The notes beneath the pieces were generated by a model that was given only the letters and a program-made list of their open reading frames with translations, had not been told where the DNA came from and ran no database searches. A stretch of DNA of 12,418 nt, from the NCBI GenBank assembly GCA_026770585.1, contig MU646378.1:722284-734701 (forward strand), in the 5' to 3' direction. The DNA comes from Baffinella frigidus. Taxonomy: Eukaryota; Cryptophyceae; Cryptomonadales; Baffinellaceae. Both the position numbers and the translations under genes were made by a program. Positions 10,901 through 12,418 of the stretch are shown here, one piece after another; within the stretch, counting starts at the first letter, position 1; each line of letters begins with the position of its first letter.

Positions 10901-11416
10901 ATAACCCGCTAACGAATCCGCACACGTTTGGGGTTGAATTACCCGCAAAGGGTTTGTCCCGGGGACGTGCCCAACCACTCAAAACACTACGAGGTACTGT
11001 GCTTAAGTCAATTATGTTGGCAGCACCTCTGCGATAGTCCCAGCGCTTGAATAACCCGCCACCGAAGAAGCTCTTGAATAAACCGCTATCGAAAAAGCTG
11101 TTGAATAAACCGCCAGTGAAAAAGCTCTTGAATAAACCGCACATTTGGTGTACCGGGAAGGTGTCATGCGTTCTGAGAGTCCAGCTGTTGAATAACCCGC
11201 AAAGGATTTGTCCCGGGAACGCGTCCAATCAGGGCAGGGTTATCACCCAGGTTTAGGGTTTAGGGTTTAGGGAGAGAGAGGGAAGGGGGTGGGGTGGGGG
11301 GGGGGGAGAGGGAGAGGGAGAGGGAGAGGGAGAGGGAGAGGGAGAGGGAGAGGGTGAGCGTGCCTGGCCCTCGCGGAGGAGGAAGGGCGATTCGACGATC
11401 GAGAAGAGAAAGTCCC
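129..11416 (-). CDS. Polycystin (PKD2/TRPP-type) cation channel gene, partial, at least 15 exons
   Basis: Polycystins are six-helix, calcium-permeable cation channels, typically of ciliary and other membranes. Joining the 15 exons listed separately gives 364 codons without a stop, with matching phases at all 14 junctions (11 of phase 0). Approximate residues: end of the polycystin domain 1-80, S2 81-104, S2-S3 loop 105-159, S3 160-180, S4 203-218, S4-S5 linker 219-234, S5 235-258, pre-pore 259-279, pore helix 280-288, S6 about 299-321, cytosolic 322-364. Diagnostic pieces are [12 protein letters not shown] before S5, DDLFHF opening S5, FGVERDDF before the pore, LMGELP at the filter and NFLLAIIVE closing S6. 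S1 and most of the extracellular domain are missing, presumably beyond 12418, and the 3' end may also be outside. An open frame with family-like spacing argues for a live gene. Assignment to the polycystin family is firm; PKD2 versus another subgroup is not resolved. Confidence 0.85.
201..323. repeat. 26-bp minisatellite, nearly 5 copies, in intron 14
   Basis: The unit starts CCCAAAAGTAGATGTGTTTA and ends CTTTTG, recurring at 201, 227, 253, 279 and 305. It begins at the acceptor of exon 15: TTTTGGGCAG is the end of the unit on the minus strand. It ends at a copy of that exon's first bases. Confidence 0.9.
361..449. repeat. Tetranucleotide repeat (CAGC/CAGT)
   Basis: Alternating CAGC and CAGT units, with no sign of coding use. 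Translation gives only SQPVSQPASQ-type low complexity. Confidence 0.9.
460..530. repeat. Pentanucleotide repeat (GGGTA)n
   Basis: About 13 copies of a five-base TAGGG unit, immediately downstream of the donor of exon 14 on the gene's strand. Confidence 0.92.
541..597 (-). CDS. Channel exon 14: cytosolic segment after S6 (19 codons)
   Basis: The acceptor CTGGGCAG opens [19 protein letters not shown] in phase 0, with a consensus donor GTGAGC. It joins IIVE of S6 to AYMTVRAEY, the charged helix that normally leaves the membrane after S6. Confidence 0.75.
598..955. other. Intron 13 unique sequence without recognised feature
   Basis: Mostly non-repetitive, with two short telomere-like pieces (625-640, 850-870). 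The segments 637-662 and 876-900 resemble each other (gcatcgccacactgcacacccgtctg versus a diverged version), a small direct repeat. No exon with matching phase was found. Confidence 0.4.
956..1194. repeat. Polypurine GA-rich tract, about 240 bp
   Basis: Almost pure G and A on the plus strand, pyrimidine on the gene's strand, with short G-runs at 1024-1060. It ends about 12 bases from the donor of the S6 exon. The long frames across it (LSLSLS or RERERE) are artefacts of the dinucleotide repeat. Confidence 0.9.
1207..1336 (-). CDS. Channel exon 13: pore helix, selectivity filter and S6 (43 codons)
   Basis: The acceptor GCACGCAG is followed by one base, then [21 protein letters not shown]6 follows as [20 protein letters not shown] and IVE. 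The donor is GTCGAT, chosen because phase 0 is needed for exon 14; a GTGAAC further on would break phase. The filter reads MGE where many PKD2 channels have LGD. Three partial copies of the 5' edge, with the acceptor region, sit upstream at 1382-1416, 1510-1541 and 1707-1747. A long purine repeat starts within about 15 bases of the donor. Confidence 0.85.
1382..1747 (-). repeat. Three partial 5'-edge copies of the pore/S6 exon with spacers
   Basis: Copies at 1382-1416, 1510-1541 and 1707-1747 repeat the acceptor GCAGGGTGACGATG region and codons for VTMLMGELP. The one at 1707-1747 is longest, reaching further into the exon (about 40 nt). Between them lie GGGTTTGGGG-like DNA (1415-1500, 1545-1585) and CTGT/CTCT/CTGC repeats (1598-1708). 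Confidence 0.8.
1745..1832. repeat. GGGGTTT-type telomere-like tract
   Basis: Irregular TTTGGGG units with G-runs of 3 to 6 on the plus strand, in intron 12. Confidence 0.85.
1989..2320. repeat. Pyrimidine microsatellites enclosing two copies of the pre-pore exon edge
   Basis: TGTCTGTA-like repeats (1989-2035), CT runs (2048-2068, 2138-2180), CTAT (2183-2208) and CT/C runs (2254-2320). Between them lie two copies of the 3' edge of exon 12, at 2080-2132 and 2211-2253. These encode (K/V)(D/T)FTTTVLTS-like peptide followed by the same GTACGG donor. Confidence 0.85.
2339..2402 (-). CDS. Channel exon 12: pre-pore segment (20 codons plus split ends)
   Basis: The acceptor GAAAGCAG is followed by GG (completing Gly), then [20 protein letters not shown] plus TC, with donor GTACGG. 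The TC is completed by G of exon 13 to give Ser. The FG...DDF..F pattern between S5 and the pore helix, and its distance to the filter, match the polycystin family. Two partial copies of its 3' edge lie downstream, at 2211-2253 and 2080-2132. Confidence 0.8.
2440..2600. repeat. TTTGGGG/TTTAGGG telomere-like tract
   Basis: Mixed GGGGTGT, GGGGTTT and GGGTTTA units just upstream of exon 12 on the gene's strand, separated from its acceptor by about 35 bases. Confidence 0.85.
2601..3064 (-). repeat. Three partial 3'-edge copies of the S5 exon
   Basis: Copies at 2601-2638, 2828-2893 and 3021-3064 encode [15 protein letters not shown] or variants ([11 protein letters not shown] in the lowest one) and are followed by the same GCACNCCCCCAACC intron start. 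None has the DDL opening or a good acceptor, so none looks like a complete alternative exon. Non-repetitive DNA at 2640-2820 shows nothing else. Confidence 0.8.
3065..3172. repeat. GAGA and GTGTGT microsatellite
   Basis: GA-rich with short GT runs on the plus strand, in intron 11 between two S5-exon copies. Confidence 0.85.
3253..3323 (-). CDS. Channel exon 11: transmembrane helix S5 (23 codons plus split ends)
   Basis: The acceptor CTCTCGCAG is followed by one base, then [20 protein letters not shown] and AAI, then one base of a Gly codon. For the frame to meet exon 12 the donor must be G followed by GCACAC, a GC donor; no GT exists nearby. The phase then matches exactly, giving AAIG-VWRFG. 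DDLFHF followed by a long hydrophobic run is a strong S5 signature. Four partial copies flank it. Confidence 0.8.
3324..3440. repeat. 10-bp purine repeat in intron 10
   Basis: GAGAGAGGGA recurs with period 10 from about 3329 to 3390, then decays into GA-rich DNA. On the gene's strand it provides the pyrimidine-rich lead into the S5 acceptor. Confidence 0.85.
3445..3527 (-). repeat. Two 5'-edge copies of the S5 exon
   Basis: 3445-3486 repeats the acceptor and [10 protein letters not shown] with one base change. 3499-3526 is a diverged version of the CCACGAGTTGGACG-type start. The stretch next to it (GGAAATTG..GTCAAATGG) recurs at 4178-4198. Confidence 0.7.
3698..3905. repeat. GTCAACTTAA motif cluster, 17-bp period at 3825-3905
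   Basis: GTCAACTTAA or ATCAACTTAA occurs at about 3701, 3723, 3825, 3842, 3859, 3876 and 3892. The last five have a 17-bp spacing. It flanks exon 10 on both sides. The same motif reappears at 4655-4760. Confidence 0.8.
3763..3809 (-). CDS. Channel exon 10: S4-S5 linker (15 codons plus 2 nt)
   Basis: The acceptor TGTGCTGCAG opens [15 protein letters not shown] plus two bases (AG), with donor GTTGCG. The AG is completed by the first base of exon 11 to give Ser. HPRL followed by a short polar helix is the expected link from S4 to S5. It directly continues MLRVVQ of exon 9. A degenerate copy of its 5' part is upstream at 3909-3931. Confidence 0.8.
4040..4262. repeat. GGTTATGAGGCACGAGC repeat, four copies
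   Basis: Copies at about 4045, 4066, 4216 and 4242, as two close pairs, in intron 9. The surrounding DNA (3932-4040) is unique and shows no exon that fits. Confidence 0.8.
4315..4362 (-). repeat. 3'-edge copy of the S4 exon
   Basis: Repeats SML..VQ codons and the GTGAGC donor region of exon 9 (compare 4550-4600), including the GGTTCCGAAAC-type flank further into the intron. The two differ at several bases. Confidence 0.8.
4372..4556. repeat. Dispersed repeat element, copy 1 (second copy at 8282-8385)
   Basis: Contains GTAGGCAACCCGTAGGGACA and three units of CCTACGGATAAGGTAACGG, closing with GCAGCCCGCTGTGTGG. The same blocks in the same order and orientation occur at 8282-8385. No terminal inverted repeats or coding domain is visible, so the class of element is unknown. 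Confidence 0.65.
4585..4632 (-). CDS. Channel exon 9: transmembrane helix S4 (16 codons)
   Basis: The acceptor TTTTGGCAG opens [16 protein letters not shown], and the donor is the consensus GTGAGC, phase 0 at both ends. The N(M/L)ILL..LR pattern is typical of polycystin S4. Only one arginine is present, so strong voltage sensing is not expected (inference). Edge copies lie on both sides: a donor-side copy at 4315-4362 and acceptor-side copies at 4697-4722 and 4758-4786. Confidence 0.8.
4640..4790. repeat. GTCAACTTAAG motifs mixed with 5'-edge copies of the S4 exon
   Basis: The acceptor region of exon 9 (GGCAACTTTTGGCAGGTGTTC on the gene's strand) is repeated at 4697-4722 and, more diverged, at 4758-4786. 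Each is separated by a pair of GTCAACTTA(A/G)G motifs about 20 bp apart. Confidence 0.75.
4854..5905. repeat. 20-bp minisatellite interleaved with four copies of exon 8's 3' half
   Basis: The unit CACGAAAATAAATGGACTAG (with variants such as CATAAATG and CAAATG) recurs dozens of times. At 4946-5027, 5142-5217, 5376-5454 and 5650-5728 it is interrupted by copies of the exon-8 3' half plus donor ([20 protein letters not shown] and GGTACCG). This makes a higher-order array with spacing of roughly 195 to 275 bp. The true exon 8 edge at 5909 sits at the upstream end of this array on the gene's strand. Confidence 0.88.
5909..6037 (-). CDS. Channel exon 8: S3 and S3-S4 region (43 codons)
   Basis: The acceptor CTGGCAG is followed by [20 protein letters not shown], containing the IDW signature at the start of S3. 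The exon continues with [20 protein letters not shown] and ends GLA before a GTACCG donor, in phase 0. The 3' half is repeated four times downstream (4946-5728) and the 5' edge once upstream (6248-6283). The downstream copies start after LSLIG and read KKAYFDQIK-like. They are therefore partial and lack the S3 core. Confidence 0.8.
6044..6247. repeat. GAGG/GAGA purine tract in intron 7
   Basis: GAGAGAG then (GGAG)n tetranucleotide runs on the plus strand. It starts about 7 bases from the exon-8 acceptor, so on the gene's strand it forms an extended pyrimidine tract leading into CTGGCAG. Confidence 0.9.
6248..6283 (-). repeat. 5'-edge copy of exon 8
   Basis: Repeats the CTGGCAGGAAATCGTG acceptor boundary and SGI-encoding bases with small gaps (GTCGATCGTGATACCCGACA versus the exon). 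The purine tract lies between this copy and the real edge. Confidence 0.8.
6284..6750. other. Intron 7 low-repeat stretch with an AT-rich island
   Basis: Largely unique. 6592-6684 is clearly AT-rich (TTTTAAAACAAATTT, TTTTTTAAAGCG) against a GC-richer background, and 6398-6435 has a short duplicated GGAATT/CCCCGGGATTT. No exon in phase with exons 7 or 8 was found. Confidence 0.4.
6751..6819 (-). CDS. Channel exon 7: loop leading into S3 (23 codons)
   Basis: The acceptor AACTTTTGGCAG opens phase-0 codons beginning [16 protein letters not shown] and ending TSADVAQ, before a GTTACT donor. It joins in phase to [13 protein letters not shown] of exon 8, giving the aromatic and charged run-up expected before S3. 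A duplicated acceptor with the first exon bases lies just upstream at 6847-6863. Confidence 0.65.
6847..6863 (-). repeat. Duplicated acceptor of exon 7
   Basis: CAACTTTTGGCAGACGG on the gene's strand, an exact match to the acceptor and first exon bases at 6816-6832. The two are 31 bases apart. Confidence 0.75.
7131..7151 (-). repeat. 3'-edge copy of exon 6
   Basis: The block GGGGCGTGCATTGAGAA is shared with 7342-7358 and spans the proposed GC donor. Nearby, GTGATAGTGTGTGG and GTGATAGTGTATGG form another short duplicate (7112-7126, 7169-7182). Confidence 0.7.
7185..7600. repeat. TTTAGGG/TTTCGGG degenerate telomere-like tracts flanking exon 6
   Basis: TTTCGGG runs (7226-7262) and mixed TTTAGGG, TTCAGGG and TTTATGG units (7275-7345, 7393-7600). 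They lie on both sides of the 39-nt exon 6, which is an island of unique sequence within them. Confidence 0.85.
7351..7389 (-). CDS. Channel exon 6: S2-S3 loop micro-exon (13 codons)
   Basis: The acceptor CTGAACCAG is followed by [13 protein letters not shown] in phase 0, then GCACGC, again a GC donor. An alternative GT donor (GTTCTC) three codons earlier, at 7360, would also keep phase and drop VLN. A copy of the 3' edge (TTCTCAATGCACGCC-like) sits downstream at 7131-7151, preserving the same boundary region. Confidence 0.55.
7609..7665 (-). CDS. Channel exon 5: S2-S3 loop (19 codons)
   Basis: The acceptor CACGTGGCAG opens a phase-0 exon encoding [19 protein letters not shown]. The donor is GTACGT, the strongest consensus of the set. 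It joins KIRHE of S2 directly to YANCK. I do not recognise a motif. The support is splice-site quality, phase and position between S2 and S3. Confidence 0.6.
7666..7930. other. Intron 4 distal part, no exon recognised
   Basis: Mainly unique sequence. TTGGTTCAGGAGGAA occurs here (7804-7818) and, similarly, at 4149-4163, hinting at a dispersed repeat. Minus-strand frames are interrupted, and no splice pair in phase was found. Confidence 0.4.
7934..8042. repeat. CT-rich microsatellite in intron 4
   Basis: CT runs with CTCG and CTAT interruptions on the plus strand, purine on the gene's strand. Confidence 0.9.
8130..8385. repeat. Composite block: CATATCTACC unit, palindrome unit and dispersed element copy 2
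   Basis: 8138-8160 matches the CAGCCTCATATCTACCTTCC unit seen at 8453 and 9242. 8199-8240 holds the first palindromic AGTGAATTCACT unit. 8282-8385 is the second copy of the element at 4372-4556. Confidence 0.7.
8199..9362. repeat. Dispersed palindromic unit AGTGAATTCACT, five copies
   Basis: The core GTGATTTTATAGTGAATTCA followed by CTGTCTCAG occurs around 8205-8232, 8636-8665, 8668-8694, 8695-8722 and 9324-9352. At 8212-8227 the core ACAGTGAATTCACTGT is a perfect 16-bp palindrome. Three copies keep the perfect AGTGAATTCACT core and the other two vary by a base. Confidence 0.75.
8401..9260 (-). repeat. Five partial 3'-edge copies of the S2 exon in a tandem array
   Basis: Copies of the exon edge begin at 8401, 8747, 8925, 9059 and 9193 (the true edge is at 9381). 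Each encodes [15 protein letters not shown] or near-identical peptide and keeps the GTCTCCCTCC or GTATCCCTCC intron start. Three share a GGTTCGTTTGGGGGTTCTCG spacer. Two (8401, 9193) instead continue into a unit that would encode [13 protein letters not shown]. All lack the hydrophobic first half of S2. Confidence 0.85.
9381..9452 (-). CDS. Channel exon 4: transmembrane helix S2 (24 codons)
   Basis: The acceptor AAATCAG is followed in phase 0 by [20 protein letters not shown] and then IRHE, with donor GTCTCG. The peptide is a hydrophobic helix ending in a charged cap (KIRHE), as expected for the cytosolic end of S2. Five partial copies of its 3' half, each with the donor region, follow downstream between 8401 and 9260. 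None has this exon's hydrophobic first half, so this is the likely functional copy. Confidence 0.8.
9457..9655. repeat. Telomere-like and GGTTA tracts in intron 3
   Basis: TTTGGGG and TTTAGGG units (9457-9530, 9622-9650) enclosing (GGTTA)n and GGTTTGGTTA variants (9531-9610). This fills nearly all of the 206-nt intron. Confidence 0.88.
9659..9718 (-). CDS. Channel exon 3: pre-S2 segment (20 codons)
   Basis: CAACAG precedes ATG AAA, and the exon encodes [20 protein letters not shown]. It ends in phase 0 before a GTACCC donor. Exons 2, 3 and 4 then read through smoothly as DDQE, MKVKLG and so on to LLLYT, VIQSS. This is the strand-and-turn stretch that leads from the polycystin domain into S2. 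The ATG at the exon edge is internal and is not proposed as a start codon. Confidence 0.75.
9736..10280. repeat. 3'-edge copies of exon 2 separated by CA and CTGT microsatellites
   Basis: Copies at 10103-10150 and 9897-9945, plus a shorter one at about 9736-9763, encode [12 protein letters not shown](N)DQE on the gene's strand with the GTCACG donor. Each of the first two is followed on the plus strand by CACACACACA and then CTGTCTCT repeats (9949-10078, 10146-10270). Together they form a roughly 200-bp higher-order unit. Confidence 0.85.
10302..10430 (-). CDS. Channel exon 2: end of polycystin domain (43 codons)
   Basis: The acceptor TCTCGCGCAG opens a phase-0 exon beginning [18 protein letters not shown]. 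It continues with [20 protein letters not shown] and ends at DDQE, before a GTCACG donor. The pattern of an IDxxT-like opening, a beta-strand, FY(A/N)P and another strand resembles the closing strands of the extracellular polycystin domain. This is the only full-length copy. Partial copies of its 5' edge lie upstream at 10606-10654, 10807-10849 and 11005-11026. Partial copies of its 3' edge lie downstream at 10103-10150, 9897-9945 and about 9736-9763. Confidence 0.75.
10443..11215. repeat. 27-bp minisatellite with interleaved 5'-edge copies of exon 2
   Basis: The unit begins CGCTTGAATAAACCGCCAAC and ends GAAGAAG, with many diverged copies. It is interrupted by exon-2 5'-edge copies at 10606-10654, 10807-10849 and 11005-11026 ([16 protein letters not shown] and decayed forms). 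Because 27 is a multiple of three, long open frames appear on both strands (GLFKSFFGG-like on minus, NKPPxKKRL-like on plus). I treat them as repeat by-products. Confidence 0.85.
11253..11354. repeat. TTTAGGG start and GAGAGG hexamer repeat
   Basis: A short telomere-like run (11253-11270), a G-rich patch (11285-11307), then (GAGAGG)n up to about ten bases from the exon-1 donor. Confidence 0.9.
11364..11416 (-). CDS. Channel exon 1 of those seen: polycystin domain fragment
   Basis: The acceptor is CCCCCCTACAG. The exon starts with two bases that finish a codon, then encodes [17 protein letters not shown]. The donor is CAG followed by GCACGC, a GC-type donor; there is no GT within the adjacent bases. 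It ends in phase 0, matching the next exon. A bulky, aromatic segment such as this is expected in the extracellular polycystin domain between S1 and S2. A GA-rich simple repeat begins just downstream. Confidence 0.6.
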
Positions 11417-11438
11417 CTGTAGGGGGGCGGGAAATGAG

Positions 11439-11482
11439 GTTACACCACACAAGACGAAATTCCGGGTTACACCACACAAGAC
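11439..11482. repeat. 17-bp direct repeat GTTACACCACACAAGAC
   Basis: Two exact copies at 11439-11455 and 11466-11482, just upstream of exon 1's acceptor on the gene's strand. Confidence 0.85.
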
Positions 11483-11756
11483 TGCTTGGTTCCTAGGCGT
11501 AGGGTCTCATGATAGTGTGCCTGTTCTAGAAGCCTAGTCTTGAAGCAGAGAGGCCACCAACTCAGCCCTCTGTTTGTAACACCGTACACGCCAACAGAAC
11601 CAAAACTAAAAAAAACTCCCATGGCGTATGCTTCTACCAGAGGGGAGAGAGTTTTGTTAAGCCAGTCGCATGGATGATGTTAAGCCAGGCGAATGGAGGA
11701 GGTTAAGCCAGGCGCGTGGCCGAGCATTGCAGTCACGCAGCTCGCAGGCACGGTGG
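11483..11756. other. Unique stretch with a 23-bp triplicate
   Basis: GTTAAGCCAGGCG-type units recur with period 23 at about 11656, 11679 and 11702. The rest shows no exon or RNA gene that I can support. Confidence 0.5.
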
Positions 11757-11759
11757 CTG

Positions 11760-12165
11760 GCCGTCAGCCCTGTTGGCTCTCTTCCCGACATCTTAGGCTC
11801 CTTTCTAGACATCATAGGCTCCCTTCCTGACACCCAGACTCTTTCCCAGACATCCTAGGCACCCTTCCAGACATCCTAGGCCCCTTTCTAGACATTATTG
11901 GCTCCTTTCCAGACACTCAGGCTCTTTCCCAGACATCCTAGGCTCCTTTCTAGATATCATATCCTCCCTTCCAGTCATCCTATGCTCCTTCCTAGACAAC
12001 CTATGCTCCTTTCCAGACTCCCCAGACTCCCACCCAGACATTATAGACTCCCTTACAAACATCCTAGGCACCTTCCTAGACATCCTAGGCTTCCTTCCAG
12101 ACATCCTAGGCTCCCTTTCACCCCCCCCAGCCTCCCTTCCAAACACCCCAGACTCCCTCCTCGGC
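11760..12165. repeat. 21-bp minisatellite
   Basis: The unit AGACATCCTAGGCTCCTTTC plus one base recurs, with many variants, for about 400 bp. On the minus strand it gives a seven-residue repeat (SRKEPRM-like) without stops. No homology is recognised, so coding is doubtful. Confidence 0.85.
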
Positions 12166-12177
12166 ACGGTGTCATAC

Positions 12178-12202
12178 TGGGTGCGTGGTACAAATTTGTC
12201 AA
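12178..12202 (-). CDS. Tentative upstream micro-exon (LTNLYHAP)
   Basis: On the minus strand a pyrimidine-rich acceptor (TCTCGCCCCACAG) is followed by eight codons and one extra base, then a GTATGA donor. The single leftover base completes the split codon at the start of the exon at 11364-11416 (A+GG, Arg), so the phase fits. The peptide is too short to recognise. An alternative reading of the same place (DKFVPRTQYDT, to a GTGCCG donor) is in the wrong phase for the next known exon. Confidence 0.25.
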
Positions 12203-12418
12203 CTGTGGGGCGAGAAAACGCCCAGCCTAACCAAATTGGCGAGACCAAACAGACTGAGGGAGAGCTAGACGGTGTACGCAACAGCCTTAGCTCTGTCCCA
12301 GTAAATTTGGGCTCACCATAATTTCACTCTCCACTTCAAATTTCACATTTGAATTTCTCGGGGGGGGGGCTGCAAAACTCACATTCGAAATTTCGGGGGG
12401 GGGGGGGGCGAATTTACG
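12203..12418. other. Window end: unique sequence and a G-run duplicate
   Basis: 12344-12369 and 12380-12408 both read CACATTxGAAATTTC-like followed by a run of 10 to 14 G. The G-runs may be prone to sequencing error. No exon is recognised. Confidence 0.5.

Noticed and set aside
10509-11228. 239-codon minus-strand frame with GLFKSFFGG-like nine-residue repeats
   Set aside because: A 27-bp minisatellite stays open simply because 27 is a multiple of three. The opposite strand is open too, and the frame runs through decayed exon-2 copies in a mixed reading frame.
11895-12281. 128-codon minus-strand frame with SRKEPRM-like repeats
   Set aside because: It follows the 21-bp satellite, and the plus strand is also open (LPSRHPRL-like). 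No domain or splice context supports it.
1-12418. rRNA, tRNA, reverse transcriptase or transposase
   Set aside because: I looked for these by eye on both strands and saw no cloverleaf, rRNA core or transposon domain motif. A covariance-model or profile search would be more sensitive.

Overview
This is repeat-rich nuclear DNA from a eukaryote. One gene is recognisable: a partial, minus-strand gene for a polycystin (PKD2/TRPP-type) cation channel. It is cut into at least 15 very small exons (39 to 130 nt) between about 11416 and 129. The exons are colinear. All 14 proposed introns end in CAG, 11 begin with GT and 3 with GC, and every splice phase matches its neighbour, giving an uninterrupted 364-codon frame. 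Only about 1.1 kb of the roughly 11.3 kb gene span is coding.

The assembled product runs, N to C, from the end of the extracellular polycystin domain (exons at 11364-11416, 10302-10430 and 9659-9718) to S2 (9381-9452). The S2-S3 loop follows (7609-7665, 7351-7389, 6751-6819), then S3 (5909-6037), S4 (4585-4632) and the S4-S5 linker (3763-3809). S5 is at 3253-3323, the pre-pore segment at 2339-2402, pore helix plus S6 at 1207-1336, and cytosolic post-S6 sequence at 541-597 and 129-197. The start codon, S1 and most of the polycystin domain would lie beyond 12418. The C-terminus probably lies before position 1.

The introns are almost entirely simple repeats, minisatellites and degenerate plant-type telomere-like DNA (TTTAGGG/TTTGGGG). 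Scattered through them is an unusual pattern: nearly every exon has partial, same-orientation copies of its own edge in the adjacent intron. Copies of a 3' edge, with its donor site, lie downstream. Copies of a 5' edge, with its acceptor, lie upstream. Some of these edge copies form higher-order arrays with minisatellites.

The organism is probably a flagellated, intron-rich microbial eukaryote, since polycystins are typical of ciliated cells. TTTAGGG-like tracts fit green algae or land plants but also several protist groups. A prasinophyte-type green alga is my best guess, but lineage cannot be fixed from this window. I see no rRNA, tRNA, CRISPR array, intact transposon or prokaryotic-style gene. 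All evidence here was read by eye, without alignment or database search.
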